Part shown: positions 21,785-33,594 of the stretch, piece after piece
How positions within the stretch are numbered: the first letter of the stretch is position 1
Layout: every line of letters begins with the position of its first letter
Assembly: GCF_036785885.1 (NCBI RefSeq)
Contig: NC_092322.1
Coordinates: 17,568,466 to 17,632,465 of the forward strand
Direction of reading: 5' to 3'
From: Coffea arabica
Lineage: Eukaryota > Streptophyta > Magnoliopsida > Gentianales > Rubiaceae
Length of the DNA stretch: 64,000 bases
The notes under the pieces: generated by a model
Told to the model about the DNA's origin: nothing
Databases searched by the model: none
Seen by the model: the letters and a program-made list of their open reading frames with translations, nothing else
Made by a program: the position numbers and the translations under genes

Positions 21785-24011
21785 ATATCAATATCGGACT
21801 TCAATTTAATGAGTAAAATTCTCGAGATGGATGCATGTGATTTTCTTTTTCCAGAAAAAAAAAAATCCGCTAGTGGAGAAGAATATTTTGGTAAGCAGGT
21901 TGACAGTCTCTCTAACAAGTGTCCAGACATTCGTTAAAATATATTTTAGGTGTTATATTTTTAAAAATATAAGATTAATTAAAAATAAATAAATAAATAC
22001 AAAAGAAGGTAATCAAGATTAAATTAAAAAAATATATAAATATAAAAAAGAATAATAATTATTACTATATATATATATATATATGATAAATTAACTAAAT
22101 GCTAGGTAGGTTAACGGTGTCCTAAGAGCACCCACTAGAAAAATTCATAAACTAATATGATCAAGGGCAATTTGTTTAGTGCCGTAAACACGTGGAATGG
22201 GCTAAATCCACGTCCTCACGTTCTAAATTCACACTTTAACTACCAATATGGCAATTAAGCCCTTGTCACTTAATGACTTTCACTTATAACTTTTTACAAT
22301 TTCAAAATTATAGTTTCATAGAATAAAGAAATTTGCCATAACACTATTCTTTCAATTAGTTTCCTAATTTCTTTTTAAAATTCAATGCATGTTGTTGTTA
22401 ATAATTTGTATTGTATTAAGTATCTTTAAACAATAATAAATTCATGAAACCTATCAAATTAGGTTATAGATTTAGAGATCATGCGTACTCCAAAAGTGTC
22501 ACTACACAAATAATTTCATCATTTCGATAGAATAGATATGCATCTTATAAAAGAAACTAAAAAATGCGAAAGAAGCATCCAATAATCGATAAATTTGGTG
22601 TAATGTTTAATTAACAACCAAAATCTGTAATGGAATTACACATAAATACTGAAATATTGAAATTTTACAAGGAACATGAATACTACTATGATAATTTTGA
22701 TTGTTATACATTTAGAAAAAGGAAAATTTTATTTGCACTCTCACCATTTATTTTATTATATGGTCTAATAAATGAAAACTATATGATTAGAATGACAATG
22801 GGAATGAGATTAACAAAAATGGGAGTACAAATAACACTTCTCATTTAGAAAAACAAAAATGAAAATAAAAAAGGAGAAAATAAATTAAAAATACACATTA
22901 CACATCCCATGAGCCCATGATTTTTCAAAACCCATGAGATTTTGTTGAAAATATTTAGAAGAAAAAGTAATGCAAGAAATGGTTAAAAGAGCAATGCTAA
23001 GCAAATTGCTTGTAGTGGATGAAAGCATAAGTTTGGAATTGCAAAAGGTTATAAGAAAACCATTAAATAGAAAGGGTTTTAGTATCATATTGATCTTTAG
23101 CGTGTGGATATAGGATGCGAAGGTGTGAATTTAGCCTCTCCCTAAACATTGTTTTTTAACTGGTATCCAATGGGTACTCATCAATATATCTAAATTTCAT
23201 CCAACCTACATATACACATACTAATAATTATTACCTTCCATTGCATTCATACACATTTCCTAATTAATCTTACCTCTCTAGAAATCTAATACCTAAAATA
23301 TATCTTAACGAGTTCCTATTAAACATCCTTCACACAAACTCAAACATGTATCTATATTTCTTAGTTCTCATTTCCCATTGGCTCACCTCAATGTACCATG
23401 TAGTACAAGATCATGCTTCGTGTTTTGCACTCTACCCTTTCTTATGAAATATGAATGTTCAACTATTTTAAATAAGTCATATATTGCTCAAAATCTTAAT
23501 ATGGTTAAAACTTTGAACTATCAAAATAAGTTTTTTTTTTCTTGTATTCATTTATTTTTGCTTTGGAAATTAAGCTTCATTTAGAGTTGAAGAGGGCTAA
23601 TGAAACATAAACTTCCTTTTACTTTCTCAAACTTTCCTCAACTCTTTTTTTTCTTGCTATTCTTTAGTTGGATGTGTATAACCTCTTTTTGTCGAAGGAT
23701 ACAAGATTATACTTAAACGATTAACGTAGGAAAGATTTTTTCAATAGTTATATGGTAACGGGTAAAATTCTTTAATTTGAATAGCAAATGAGGAAACACA
23801 AATACATTTGAGGAAGCACATCATCAATTGAATAGAAGAGCATTTCATTGAATTTGGACAAATAAGCACTTCATGGAATTGAATAGAAGAGCTTGTACTT
23901 CATTGAATTGGATAGAAGAGCATTTTTGTAAACACAAGAAAACATATTGTATAACAAATTGTATTTATCAGTGAGTGAGCAAAGATGGTAAGGCATGCTA
24001 TCTGGTTTAAT
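21785..24011. other. A/T-rich intergenic region
   Basis: Contains an (AT)n microsatellite at about 22066-22084. Segments near 22150-22250 and 23090-23150 share GTTTAG and AAATTCACAC motifs in opposite orientation and might be the ends of an unresolved element. The open frames 22630-22848, 22885-23088 and 23378-23584 have no recognisable content. Confidence 0.4.
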
Positions 24012-24210
24012 TTACAAAATCAAATCATGAGATTGACTGGTCAAGAGAATTCTACTTCCATTGTCATCATGTGGAAACAATTTTTTCAACAAATTCCATA
24101 CATCAATGTGCCACACATGATCCAAAACAATGAGATACCTATTTCCCTTTGAACGTTTGTGGTGCCGTTTAGCTAAATCATCTTCATTAGAGTAAATAAA
24201 CACCTAAAAA
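24012..24210 (-). pseudogene. NB-ARC (NBS-LRR resistance gene) fragment
   Basis: The 63-codon frame contains RYLIVLDHVWHIDVWNLL and NGSRILLTSQSHDL. These are the kinase-2 and RNBS-B motifs of the nucleotide-binding domain of coiled-coil-type resistance proteins (family consensus YLIVLDDVW and GSRILLTTR). The kinase-2 second aspartate is His. No P-loop, GLPL, MHD or LRR region is found on either side within a few kb, so this is an isolated remnant; whether it sat in one exon cannot be told. Confidence 0.75.
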
Positions 24211-24576
24211 TCACATCAAGTACGTAACACATAAAACATAATATCTAAAAGTAAACTCTAAAGAAAGTGATTAAATATTTAAACATATAAGCCACATAAC
24301 CCTATTTATTGCATATCCTGACCACAATCTAATTGAAAGGGAAAAAATAGGAGAATAAGCCTATTATATTTGCTAGCTAAATACAATCTAAATTGATTAG
24401 AGACGGTGAAAATAGATATGTCTATTTCAATGACTAACCAATACAATTTAATGAAAATGGAAAAGGTATAAAAACAATGTTAGCATGTATGTCCTAAAGG
24501 CAATTGACTTTTAGAGATATCTTATATACTTTTACTATTTATGCAATGGTGAATGCCATCTTTATCATTTCAAATG

Positions 24577-25012
24577 GGGTAAAAAATAAAAAAGCTTCCT
24601 GTGATAAGCCTAATATACAGAAAAGCTCCCTATGGTTTCAAAATATACAATATGACACCTCATGCTTTGAACTAAATTATAAAGGTGACGAAATCCATTA
24701 AACTTAACAGAAATGACTTATTCGAACCTAAAAAAAAATTGTATACTTAATTTTTATCAAATATACCTATTCTACCCTTTAACCCTCAATTTTCTCTATT
24801 TAGAGAATAAAACAAATGATTTTTTTGAACTGTCTTTTGCTTAATTATATCAGGGCATTTAGGTCATTTCGTCCATTTCCGTTAAGCTTAACGGATTCCG
24901 TCACCTTTACAATTCAATTCAAAATATAAGGGGTCGTGTTGTATATTTTGAAACCATAGGAGGCTTTTCTGTGTATTAGGTTTACCACAAGGGGCTTTTT
25001 TGTTTTTTACCC
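24577..25012. mobile_element. MULE-type MITE, 436 bp, 9-bp target duplication
   Basis: The ends are GGGTAAAAAAT and TTTTTTACCC, and the inverted repeats extend about 150 bp inward with ~80% identity. They share CCTATGGTTTCAAAATATAC, then AAAGGTGACG and TTAACTTAACGG-like segments. The element is flanked by perfect 9-bp copies TTTCAAATG at 24568-24576 and 25013-25021. Long TIRs plus a 9-bp duplication are the signature of Mutator-like elements. The centre is A/T-rich with no coding. Confidence 0.88.
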
Positions 25013-25021
25013 TTTCAAATG

Positions 25022-25749
25022 TGTATGCTTTACATTAAAATGTTAAAGTTCTCAAGATAAACCTAAGTATGAAATTATAAGAATTATGATGATGAGATTC
25101 ATTTGACTTATTGAAGGTTTATTCTTAAATATCTCTAATCACAGTATAAAAAAAGATAGAGCATTGTTAATACAAATAAACTAGCACATACTATACCTCT
25201 TTCTTTTGAAGAAAGTAGTATACCTCATCTACTACAATGTAGGGATGTTTAAACTAGCATGTAGGTGCTTGATAAGATGATCAAATTCATCACATTGCTC
25301 CGTATAAACATTGTCACATAGATAAGTATTTGAGTGCGAATAAATTAATATTTAGTTAGGAGTGTAAGTGATCAATAAACTTAGGCTGACTATAGTATCT
25401 TGAAAGTGAATTTCAATGCTTTGACTCAATTTGATTTCTGCTTGTAGATGAGTGGCTCAAATAATTAAATTTTAAATACAATATAAATCACAAAAAGATA
25501 GTGAATAATCTATAAAGACGTACCACCTTTAATATTAGAGACGCTATTTCTTTAATAATCACTTGTTAAAGTATAACTCAAGGAATCTTAACTCTAAATG
25601 GCTAGATCTTAGAATTATATTTCTAAGTTTCTCTTCATGGAAGTCATATATTGTTAAAAGAAATTCAAGTAGAGACTTGAATGGTTTAAGTTTTAATACC
25701 TTATAGTTTAATTTGTAAGACAAACACAAATTAAACTTAAGAGACATAT
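25022..25749. other. A/T-rich non-coding stretch
   Basis: No gene or delimited element recognised. A minus-strand 62-codon frame at 25559-25747 has no domain. Confidence 0.4.
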
Positions 25750-25948
25750 GGTGTAATTAAGCGTTGTATTAGAAGATGGAAACTAAATCCTTTTGAAAAT
25801 TTGTTCTATGATTTCTATTAGGAACTGAAATCTTATTTATCTATAAATAGCCTCATAGTTTAAGTTAGTAAGACATAACATCAATTCAAGTTTTGTGAGA
25901 TTTTAGAGAAAATCTAGAGAGAAAAAACCATCTAAGCAAAAGAGAGGA

Positions 25949-26035
<87 letters not shown>

Positions 26036-26350
26036 TCTCTCTCCCTCTCAATGTCTTATTTGCCCTAGTTCCAAAACTCAGGTTTCTTCATCTTCTCTTC
26101 ATACTGCTTATAGGTTTGTAGAAAGCTAGTACTTATCTAGTTTAAATAATTTTTACCTAAGTGGGTTATAGCTAAGAGAGATCATGTGGATCACTGTTAG
26201 AAACTGAACACATAAAAATCAAGTGGATTTCAAAGGCTTCGCACATATTCACTGCTTCAACTTTAAAAGGATTTACTGCATATTTAGTAATAATCTTCTT
26301 AAACTAATTCCTCATCTCATGGAACCTAATCAAAGAGAGATCTAATTATT
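25750..26350 (+). mobile_element. Possible solo LTR or LTR fragment containing a CT microsatellite
   Basis: The stretch carries TATAAATAG at about 25840-25850, a purine-rich leader with AGAGAAAATCTAGAGAG, then a long CT tract and a non-coding tail. This order (TATA box, leader, no ORF) resembles the U3-R-U5 of a plant Copia-type LTR. I cannot find a matching second LTR, a primer-binding site or clean TG...CA ends, so it may equally be a promoter-like intergenic sequence. Confidence 0.25.
25953..26049. repeat. (CT)n microsatellite, ~97 bp
   Basis: Nearly uninterrupted CT dinucleotides run for about 90 bp, ending with two CCCTCT interruptions. Such tracts mutate readily and are likely to be polymorphic. 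Confidence 0.97.
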
Positions 26351-27261
26351 AGCATAAAAATTTTAAATTTTACATTGTACATGTGTGCTTGATTCCTTAT
26401 AAAAATAAAATAAAATCTAAACTAAAAGAAATAATAAAATGCTTTTATAAAATAATGCTTGATTCCTTACAAGGCATTTAAAGCACATAAGCACATAAAA
26501 ACAGATAATTTGAAGTTTAAGGGTAAAAGCAGTACAACCGAAGCACTTCTCTTTGAATCTCCAACTAAATTAAACTTAGAACATGAATAAAAAAATATAC
26601 ATGAATAATTAAAGGATTAAAGATAAATAGATGCTACTTATGTATGCAATATTCACTAGGGATTGAAAACAACCCACAAATCAACATTAAAAGAAACAAT
26701 TAACACTTAAAATAAATGATCCCATTTAAAGAAATAAAACGTCTATAGGGACTAATTGGCAAGCTAGCAAAGTTTTTGGAGCAAATGTGCAATTTTCCAA
26801 AATTTGGGACTAAAATGCAAATTTTGTAAAATAAATTAAACAGGCAATTTTATTCCTAAAACTACTGAAATTAAGCAAAATTTAATTGTGAAACAATTTC
26901 AAGAATCAATTTAAACCAACTATATCATATTTTTTAAAAAAAAATGAAAAAAAAAGCTACAATACCAACATGTCTAGTTAAACTTTTAATTATAGTTAAA
27001 CAAGCTTCAATTAAACAATTAAGACCATAAATAATCATAATTAAATATTACGAGCATATAATTGCCTCAAACTCACCAGGAACATATTTTGAAATGGAAT
27101 TTTTATATCAATCAAACCCCAGCATCATTTCAAATACGTTCCAAGCTTGAAAACAAGCCCAATGGATATTAATGAATTAAAGCCCCACAATTATGAACAA
27201 AAAACAAGAACTCCAAATAGACTATTTGCCATTTTTTAATAAAACATGAAATTCCAAAATT
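26351..27261. other. A/T-rich non-coding stretch
   Basis: Contains two related short segments with GCTTGATTCCTTA (about 26388 and 26457) and many A-runs. No gene or element boundary is visible. Confidence 0.4.
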
Positions 27262-27662
27262 ATGATCCTTTGCAATTTTTTTCTCAAATTTGTTTGGTGG
27301 TCTAAGCCTTTGGAAGGGAAATTCAATCTTATAAACACAAATGCTAGCATCAAGAGTCATTCTTGTGGTGGTCCTCTAGGATATCATCGTGGAAATGCCA
27401 TCATTGCCTTCTACAAGAAATTTGGGGATTCAAATGTTTTAGTGGCTCAAAGTCAAGCATTTTGCTTTTGCTTTAAACCATGTGTTTGGAGAGGATTTTA
27501 TGACGCGTCAGTGGAAATTGATTCATACGTGCTATTAAAATTAGTTTCTATGTTGGTCTTTTCAAAATGACCTCTTTATAATTTTATTGCTCAAATTTAG
27601 CATTCTCTTCAAGGGTGCACACTTCGGTTCAACATGTTTTCTATGAAGCAAGTGCTACAATG
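27262..27662 (+). pseudogene. LINE RNase H fragment (plus strand), split by a hAT element
   Basis: The frame reads FNLINTNASIKSH, GGPLGYHRGNAIIAFYKKFGD and VWRGFYDASVEIDSYVLLKL. This follows the LINE-type RNase H pattern (KLNTDGA, GGVLRDHRGN, VEVDSxxL), with the first catalytic Asp of NTDG replaced (NTNA). The 3' part of the domain is interrupted at 27662 by the hAT insertion, and resumes at 28440 as degenerate sequence up to roughly 28680. No reverse transcriptase is found upstream, so this is a 5'-truncated LINE copy. Confidence 0.7.
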
Positions 27663-28431
27663 CAATGGCAGATTCACAGTGGGCGTCCAGGGGCATGGAC
27701 CCCCACAAACCATGAAAAATTACTATATACTCTATACAAAAGTTAGTAATTCTAATAATGTGCCCCTACTAATTTTAAAAATTATACATTGCCTCATTGA
27801 TATTAGAGAATAGAAGACAAGTAACATAAATGATCTTTAATTTTGTCTTTCACTAAACTAATTAAACTACAACAAATGGTAACTTTAGGCAAAAAAAAGA
27901 AAACTAAAATGGCTAAGTAGTTATGCTCATGCCATATTAGTTAATGGTATAATCTTTTCATTAGTATATTCATGGTCTTTTTACTATAAATTTTGTTATA
28001 TATTTAGTTAGCAGATATCAACTGTAGAGCTATTATCTTGTAATTTACTCATACGACATGTCTAGAACTTTAGTATGTATCCTCCATTTTGGTTTATTTA
28101 ACCTATCGAGCTGTTGTCATATTATCTCAAAATTATATCTAAATAACTGACTAAATACACCAATATATAGAAAAAAAATTGGCATTTTCAAGTACCCAAT
28201 TTGCTAACCCTTTTTTTAATATTATTTTCCTCTTATCCTTATAAAAGTTGATTCTTCATTAAAATGAATGCAAAATATTGAACTTTTAAATTATAGAATT
28301 GAAATTATAAGTATATATTGAACTTTATATTGTAAGAAATCTATAAAATAATGTTTGAAATTTGTATTTCAGCATAAACAAAATAACTTAGAAAGTGCCT
28401 ACACTAAAGAAAATTTTTGGCTCCGCCAATG
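27663..28431. mobile_element. Non-autonomous hAT element, 769 bp
   Basis: Ends are CAATGGCAGATTC and, inverted, CATTGGCGGAGCC. The latter is the common terminus of plant ZMYM1-type hAT elements. Flanks CTACAATG (27655-27662) and CTGCAATG (28432-28439) form an 8-bp target duplication with one mismatch, as expected for hAT. The interior is A/T-rich without a transposase. The subterminal GGGCATGGACCCCCACAAA recalls the CCCCCCACTCAAAA near 12270, so the hAT remnant at 11.8-12.1 kb may be of a related family. Confidence 0.8.
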
Positions 28432-28439
28432 CTGCAATG

Positions 28440-29209
28440 AATTTTTTAACTTCTTTACTTGTGTTTGGTCAACATATATTTACAAAGGATTCAGATTTTC
28501 CTACTCAATGTTGAGCAATTGTTAACTTAGACAGGATTAATTATCCATATATTAGGCATTGCAATATGAAGGATTAGTAATCCTTAGATTGTATTTATTG
28601 TATGGGAGGTGAGGTACATGTTTCCCTCCTATAATTTTATTTATTAGTAAAATTTAGGGCTAGCATCCTACTATGTATATGGGGCTTTGCTAAAATTGAA
28701 AAAGAAATTGCCAAAGCTGGGCTTAAAATCAAAGTCATAGTTTCATCATAATCATAATTTCATGCATCAAAAGATCAGTGATAAACATGTTTAAAGAACT
28801 CACGAATTTGGGGCTTAATATTAGGAAAATATGATGTTTAGAAGTTACATGAACTCCTAAGGGTCTAAACCACAATGCAAAAAGGTTGGCAGCGAATCTA
28901 GAAAGCAACAAAGCTCTTTTCTCTTTATTGAAGTACAAAATTTTTGGCCTCAAGAATTCATAAGCAGCAGTATTTTTGCTTGATCTTGAAGGTATTTGAG
29001 CAGTCTTCTCAACAAACCTTCAACATAAAAAATTTCCCCTTAGTTAACAAGGAAGGTTCAGGGAAAACAAAGTTTGCATAAGGACCAAAAATGAGAGAGA
29101 TATTTGATTATGAATAGGGCTTGTTGATCAGTCCTGTTTTCACTTTTCTAAAAGTTCTCTCCTTCTCTTCACTCTCCTTCTCTTTGTCTCTCTTTTTTAT
29201 TCTGTACGG

Positions 29210-29240
<31 letters not shown>

Positions 29241-29914
29241 TCTGCAATATTGAACTTCTCAAATACCCTAGAAACCCTCCTTTCTTGTGATAGACATGCC
29301 TAATTGTATGAGATCATAAACCATAAAAGGAAGGGCCGAATATTGAGTTTGGAGAGAAAAGAGTGATGTGACTATTTTGCAACTTTTTGATACAAATTTG
29401 GGTTTCGGTATCATACAAAAATTTATGCTATTGAGTTGTACTAACATCCATAACAACACAAAGAAAATATTCTGATAGAATTAGTCGACAAAATGGAAAA
29501 ACGAGAGTGAGGAAAAAAATTGCAAGAATACAAGCAAGGAGGAAAGTGGTTGTCAAGCACGTGTCGACTATTGGAGGCAGTCTCATGATTGACAGCCAAT
29601 TTTTGGGTGTCATGTGACGGCTTGTCCCTAGACTTTTACGGAGAAAGGGGTAAGAAAGGTTACTAGTGTAGCCGTTTCTGAATGGTAAAAGAGCCATTCA
29701 ATAAATTGTAACTCAGTGTACCTCTTTGTAACAAAAATATTAGATTTAACTTCTAATCACGTGGACCCATATAAGATAGTTATGCCAGAATTACATAGCA
29801 TGTTTCTAGACTCTTACAATGCAAATTTTTACCCTATTGGCAAATTTGAGTCCATAAACTTTTGCCTTACTGGCAAATTTTTGTCCCTTTAGTGAAGGAG
29901 TCCTAGGTAGCTCT
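28440..29914. other. Intergenic, tail of the LINE fragment and a TC microsatellite
   Basis: About 28440-28680 continues the decayed LINE 3' end. A (TC)n tract lies at about 29208-29241. Between them and up to 29914 no gene is recognised. Confidence 0.4.
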
Positions 29915-30499
29915 GTTTTCAAACTCGGACCGGACCGGCGGTCGAACCGATCGAACAGGGAACCGGCCAGGTAGCCGGTCCGAGTCAACTTAGAAAACCG
30001 GAAATTTTAAAACTCGGTCAAAGCCGGTCAAAATCCGGGTTTGACCGGGAAAAAACCGATTTTTCCGGTTCAACAGTAATTTTTTTTAAAAAAAATTCAA
30101 ACTTTATAATATTATGTTTTGGCCCCCTAAATTGTTAAAACTTATTCGTATACCTCAAATATTTGATACTTTATAAATATTGTCCTACAATTTGATGTTA
30201 TTTTTCAATTAAATTCATAATTTTAATTCTAAACTTGTTAATATTTATTAAATAATATAAATTGCTACGTGATTGTTCTAATTTCTTTGTATTTTCTTGT
30301 TAAATATATTTGAAACATCAAATATATATGAATATACCTTTATTAATATCAATATATTATTAGATATGATATATATAATATTTTAATTTTTAAATAATTT
30401 TTATTTATGACGTCATCCGGTTCGACCCCTATCGACCTCCGGTCGAACCCATTGACCCCTGACCTTGGCCGAGTCGCTATCTGGTCCGGTTCTGAAAAC
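29915..30499. mobile_element. TIR element with CGGTC/GACCG subterminal motifs, 585 bp
   Basis: The ends are GTTTTCAAACTCGGACCGG and, inverted, GTTTTCAGAACCGGACC. Many ACCGG, CGGTCGAACC and GACCGG motifs cluster in the outer ~100 bp on each side, around an A/T-rich centre. Flanks GTAGCTCT and ATAGCTAG share 5 of 8 bases, a possible worn 8-bp duplication. The ends and motifs resemble those of the element at 4391-11532. No coding capacity. Confidence 0.6.
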
Positions 30500-30762
30500 A
30501 TAGCTAGATAGGGCTCCTAAATGATCTAATAGAGGGGTATTGTTTAGCAACAAACATTAGTTTTCACCGGCATACAAAAAGAGGAAGCCAATGACAACTA
30601 GAATAAGGGTTTTCTTGGAGTGAATCTTGAGTAAGGGTCACGAAGGAGTACGAGTGGCCTGTTGCTGGCCTTAGCTTCCTTTTCAGCTCTTCGATTTTAG
30701 GGTTCCCTCCCCTCGTTTGGGCCTTTCCCTGAGAGTCCCCTCACTTTGTAGTGGTTATTTAA

Positions 30763-32047
30763 TTAGGAGTGAGCATAATCGGTGCAAATTGATTTTAAAA
30801 AGAATTTGGCAAATTGAAATTGGTTATTTTGGTGCAGAATTGGTATGAACCAAAATTCATTGGATTCAAATATGGTGTGAAATATGTAATGAAATTCTCA
30901 ATTTGGTAATAACAAATTTCCAATTCAAATTCGATAGAACAGTACCCTAACAGGATAGGATACTATTTTACCGCATTCATTTACCAAATTAGTTTATCAA
31001 ATTATGCATTATTTAGGTAAATGCTATGTACTATTAGGTAAAGGCTATATACTATTAATATATTATATAGGTAAAGGCTATAAATAGTAAATAGTAGATA
31101 GTATCATCATATAAGTATCATAATATATACTTATGTACAATATACTACTTTAGTATTTGTAATATAACTATAATAGTGCACTAACTATAACACTTATCCT
31201 TTTATAATAACTACATAATAAATATAAGTATAGTATTAAATATTAAACATAATTTGTAATTAGACATTAGTTCATCATTCATGTTTAAATTATTGAATAT
31301 TTAAATATGTAACTTGTAACTTGCAAACGAACTCTAAAAGTAAATATATCATATGTGAATTTATATTTACTAATCACTAATCCTGTTTAACCATAGACAA
31401 CTGAGACAATGCATAGGAATTACATGTCAACATATTAGTGTGTTATCTTTCACCATTGAAATTAATCAAGTTATTAATTTGTAAATTAAACATTTAAGCA
31501 ATGTAAGAAATAAGAACAATTATGTAAGTGTAATGCATTACATAATTTACATGTTAATCTCATTTCATAAATAAGTGTATGTATAAATGTACACACCTAC
31601 ACAAGTGACTTGATAAAGTTAATTTACATGTTAATCTCATTTCACAAATGAATGTATAACTGTACAAGTGTATATAACTACACAAATGAATTGGCAAAAT
31701 TATCACTTATCACTAATCATTCATCATTGTAAATTGTAAGCTTATAACTACACAAGCGAGTTGCATTTTGATTTGAATTAATCACGTTTGTTTGTTCCTC
31801 AAATCAATGATCAAGAATTCAAGATATAATCAAGTATAGGGGAACAAATGACTACTAATTGTTTGTTCCTTCATTGTAAGTTTTTCCTTTTCCATTGAAA
31901 AAAGTTAACCTATTTGGATTACCATTTCCGAATTCAACTGGGACGTAAAATGAATTTAGTTATGATTAATTTAGAATTGAAATAGGTTTAAAGATTAACA
32001 AGTCAAATAACCAAATTGACTAAATTTGTACCATCGCTCACCCCTAA
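30763..32047. mobile_element. TIR element, ~1.29 kb, very A/T-rich
   Basis: The left end TTAGGAGTGAGC and the inverted right end TTAGGGGTGAGC match. Similarity continues for about 30 bp (GTGCAAATT versus GTACAAATT). TTTAA flanks both sides (30758-30762 and 32048-32052), a possible 5-bp duplication though easy to meet by chance in such DNA. The interior holds short repeats of AGGTAAAGGCTATA-type (31020-31090) and duplicated TTACATGTTAATCTCATTTCA segments (31550 and 31625). No ORF. The superfamily is not assigned. Confidence 0.55.
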
Positions 32048-32761
32048 TTTAATATGAGGACCTTCCTTATCCTCTGTCTGTTAATATAAGGGGAAAAAAG
32101 GCATGGGCTCTTCTTCCCTTCATTTCCTCTACTTCCTTTTCTTTTTGGGCTTTTGGAGTCTATTATCTTTTGTAGAACTTTTGCTTTTTGTTTCAGGTTT
32201 TGGTGTTTTTGGGTTTTATTTTATTTTATTTGAAAAGTTGGGCTTAGTTTTTGTTTAATTTTTCTTATTTTGACTGATTTTTCTTTTTCTTTGTTTTTCT
32301 TCTTTTACTTCTTTTCTTTTTTATTTTCTTTTTTTCACTTTTTGATTTTTATTTTTGAAAAAAATCCACTTTTCATCCCCAAATTTTGACACGAAGATAC
32401 ATTTAATCCCAAACTTTTCGTCAAAACACATTGAGTACATGAATTAACGATTTTTTGTCACATTTAGTCAAAAACGGGAAATTACTCAATTTGAACGGAG
32501 AAGACCACGTGGCCGTTAACAAAAGCCCAAGTATCTGTGAAAACCAACAAAATAGAACCTACATTTTTACTCTCTCTAACATGTTGCTTTTCTTCTCCAA
32601 GTTTCCCCCTTTCCCGCCGAGTTAATGGAGTGAAAAGTTGCTTTTCTCAGAGTAGAGTTAATGGAGTAATCCAACAAAGCTTTTCCGATCCAATAGAGTT
32701 AATGGAGTGATCCACCATATCAAGGAACAAAACTTCATCTTCAATTCGTACTTGTCCTAAA

Positions 32762-33218
32762 ATGAGGTCACGAAACTTAGAATCGTCGATTTCGTCTAAT
32801 AGCAGTAGCCGTGTCTATGGGTATAGATTAAGACCCAAATTGGCAACTTCTTGGCAAAATGATAATCCTGGAAGAAGATTCTATAATTGTCCAAGATGGC
32901 CAGTAAGCATAGTGTAATTTTTTGTAAGTAAAGTGTAGAAATGCCCTTACTATAAGAATGTGGTTGTATTTGCAGAGGCTGGATAGGTGCAAATATTTTG
33001 AATGGCTTGATGAACCAATCTGTGCAAGAGGAAGGAGCATAATGCCAGGTTTGCTGAGAAGGATAAATAGGATGGAGGAAACAATTCAAAAAAGTCGAAG
33101 AAGGGAAAAAATTATTATTTGTATTATCCTGATGTTGGCTCTGCTACTTATGATATCTGTTGCTGGGAAAAATGGGAGACATGTAAGAGAAGGAAAGTTG
33201 GCACTAAGCTTGGAATGA
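32762..33218 (+). CDS. MULE-borne GRF-type zinc-finger-like protein with C-terminal membrane helix
   Basis: Two exons, 32762-32902 and 32976-33218, with a 73-bp GT-AG intron, encode 127 residues without a stop. NPGRRFYNCPRW and RCKYFEWLDEPIC are the second half of a GRF zinc finger, a small nucleic-acid-binding fold. A coiled, basic stretch (RRINRMEETIQKSRRREK) and a strong hydrophobic segment (IIICIILMLALLLMISV) follow. GRF proteins of this build are common in plant repeats. The first zinc-ligand pair, usually CxCG, reads YGYR, so both cysteines are lost; the changes fit TGT-to-TAT transitions. The finger is therefore probably dead although the frame is open. The ATG is 147 bp inside the left TIR, which may supply the promoter. 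Confidence 0.65.
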
Positions 33219-33594
33219 GTTACCAAAGGGGGGCTGATGACTGTGGTTCGTTTTTTTCGTAGGGCAGAATTTTGACTGAATTTGTAAACGTAGAAATAGC
33301 ATGCTTTTGGATCTTGTAAATGATGGCATGCAATTCTGTAAATGTAGAAATAGCTATTTGTAGGTCTAATTTAGAATCCATATGTTATGTACTACTGCCC
33401 CTACTTCTGGTTTTGAATGGCCGTTGCATTGTATATTGTACAAAATTTGGTAATGAAATTGCTTTGATTTAGCAGAAGGATAGTAAGGCAATTTGGACTA
33501 AATAAGAATAACATCAAAAAGATGACTAGCAGCATAGTGAGATAAATTGTTTGTACGTAACAATAACATGCTAATCTGAAATTTATGTGATGTA

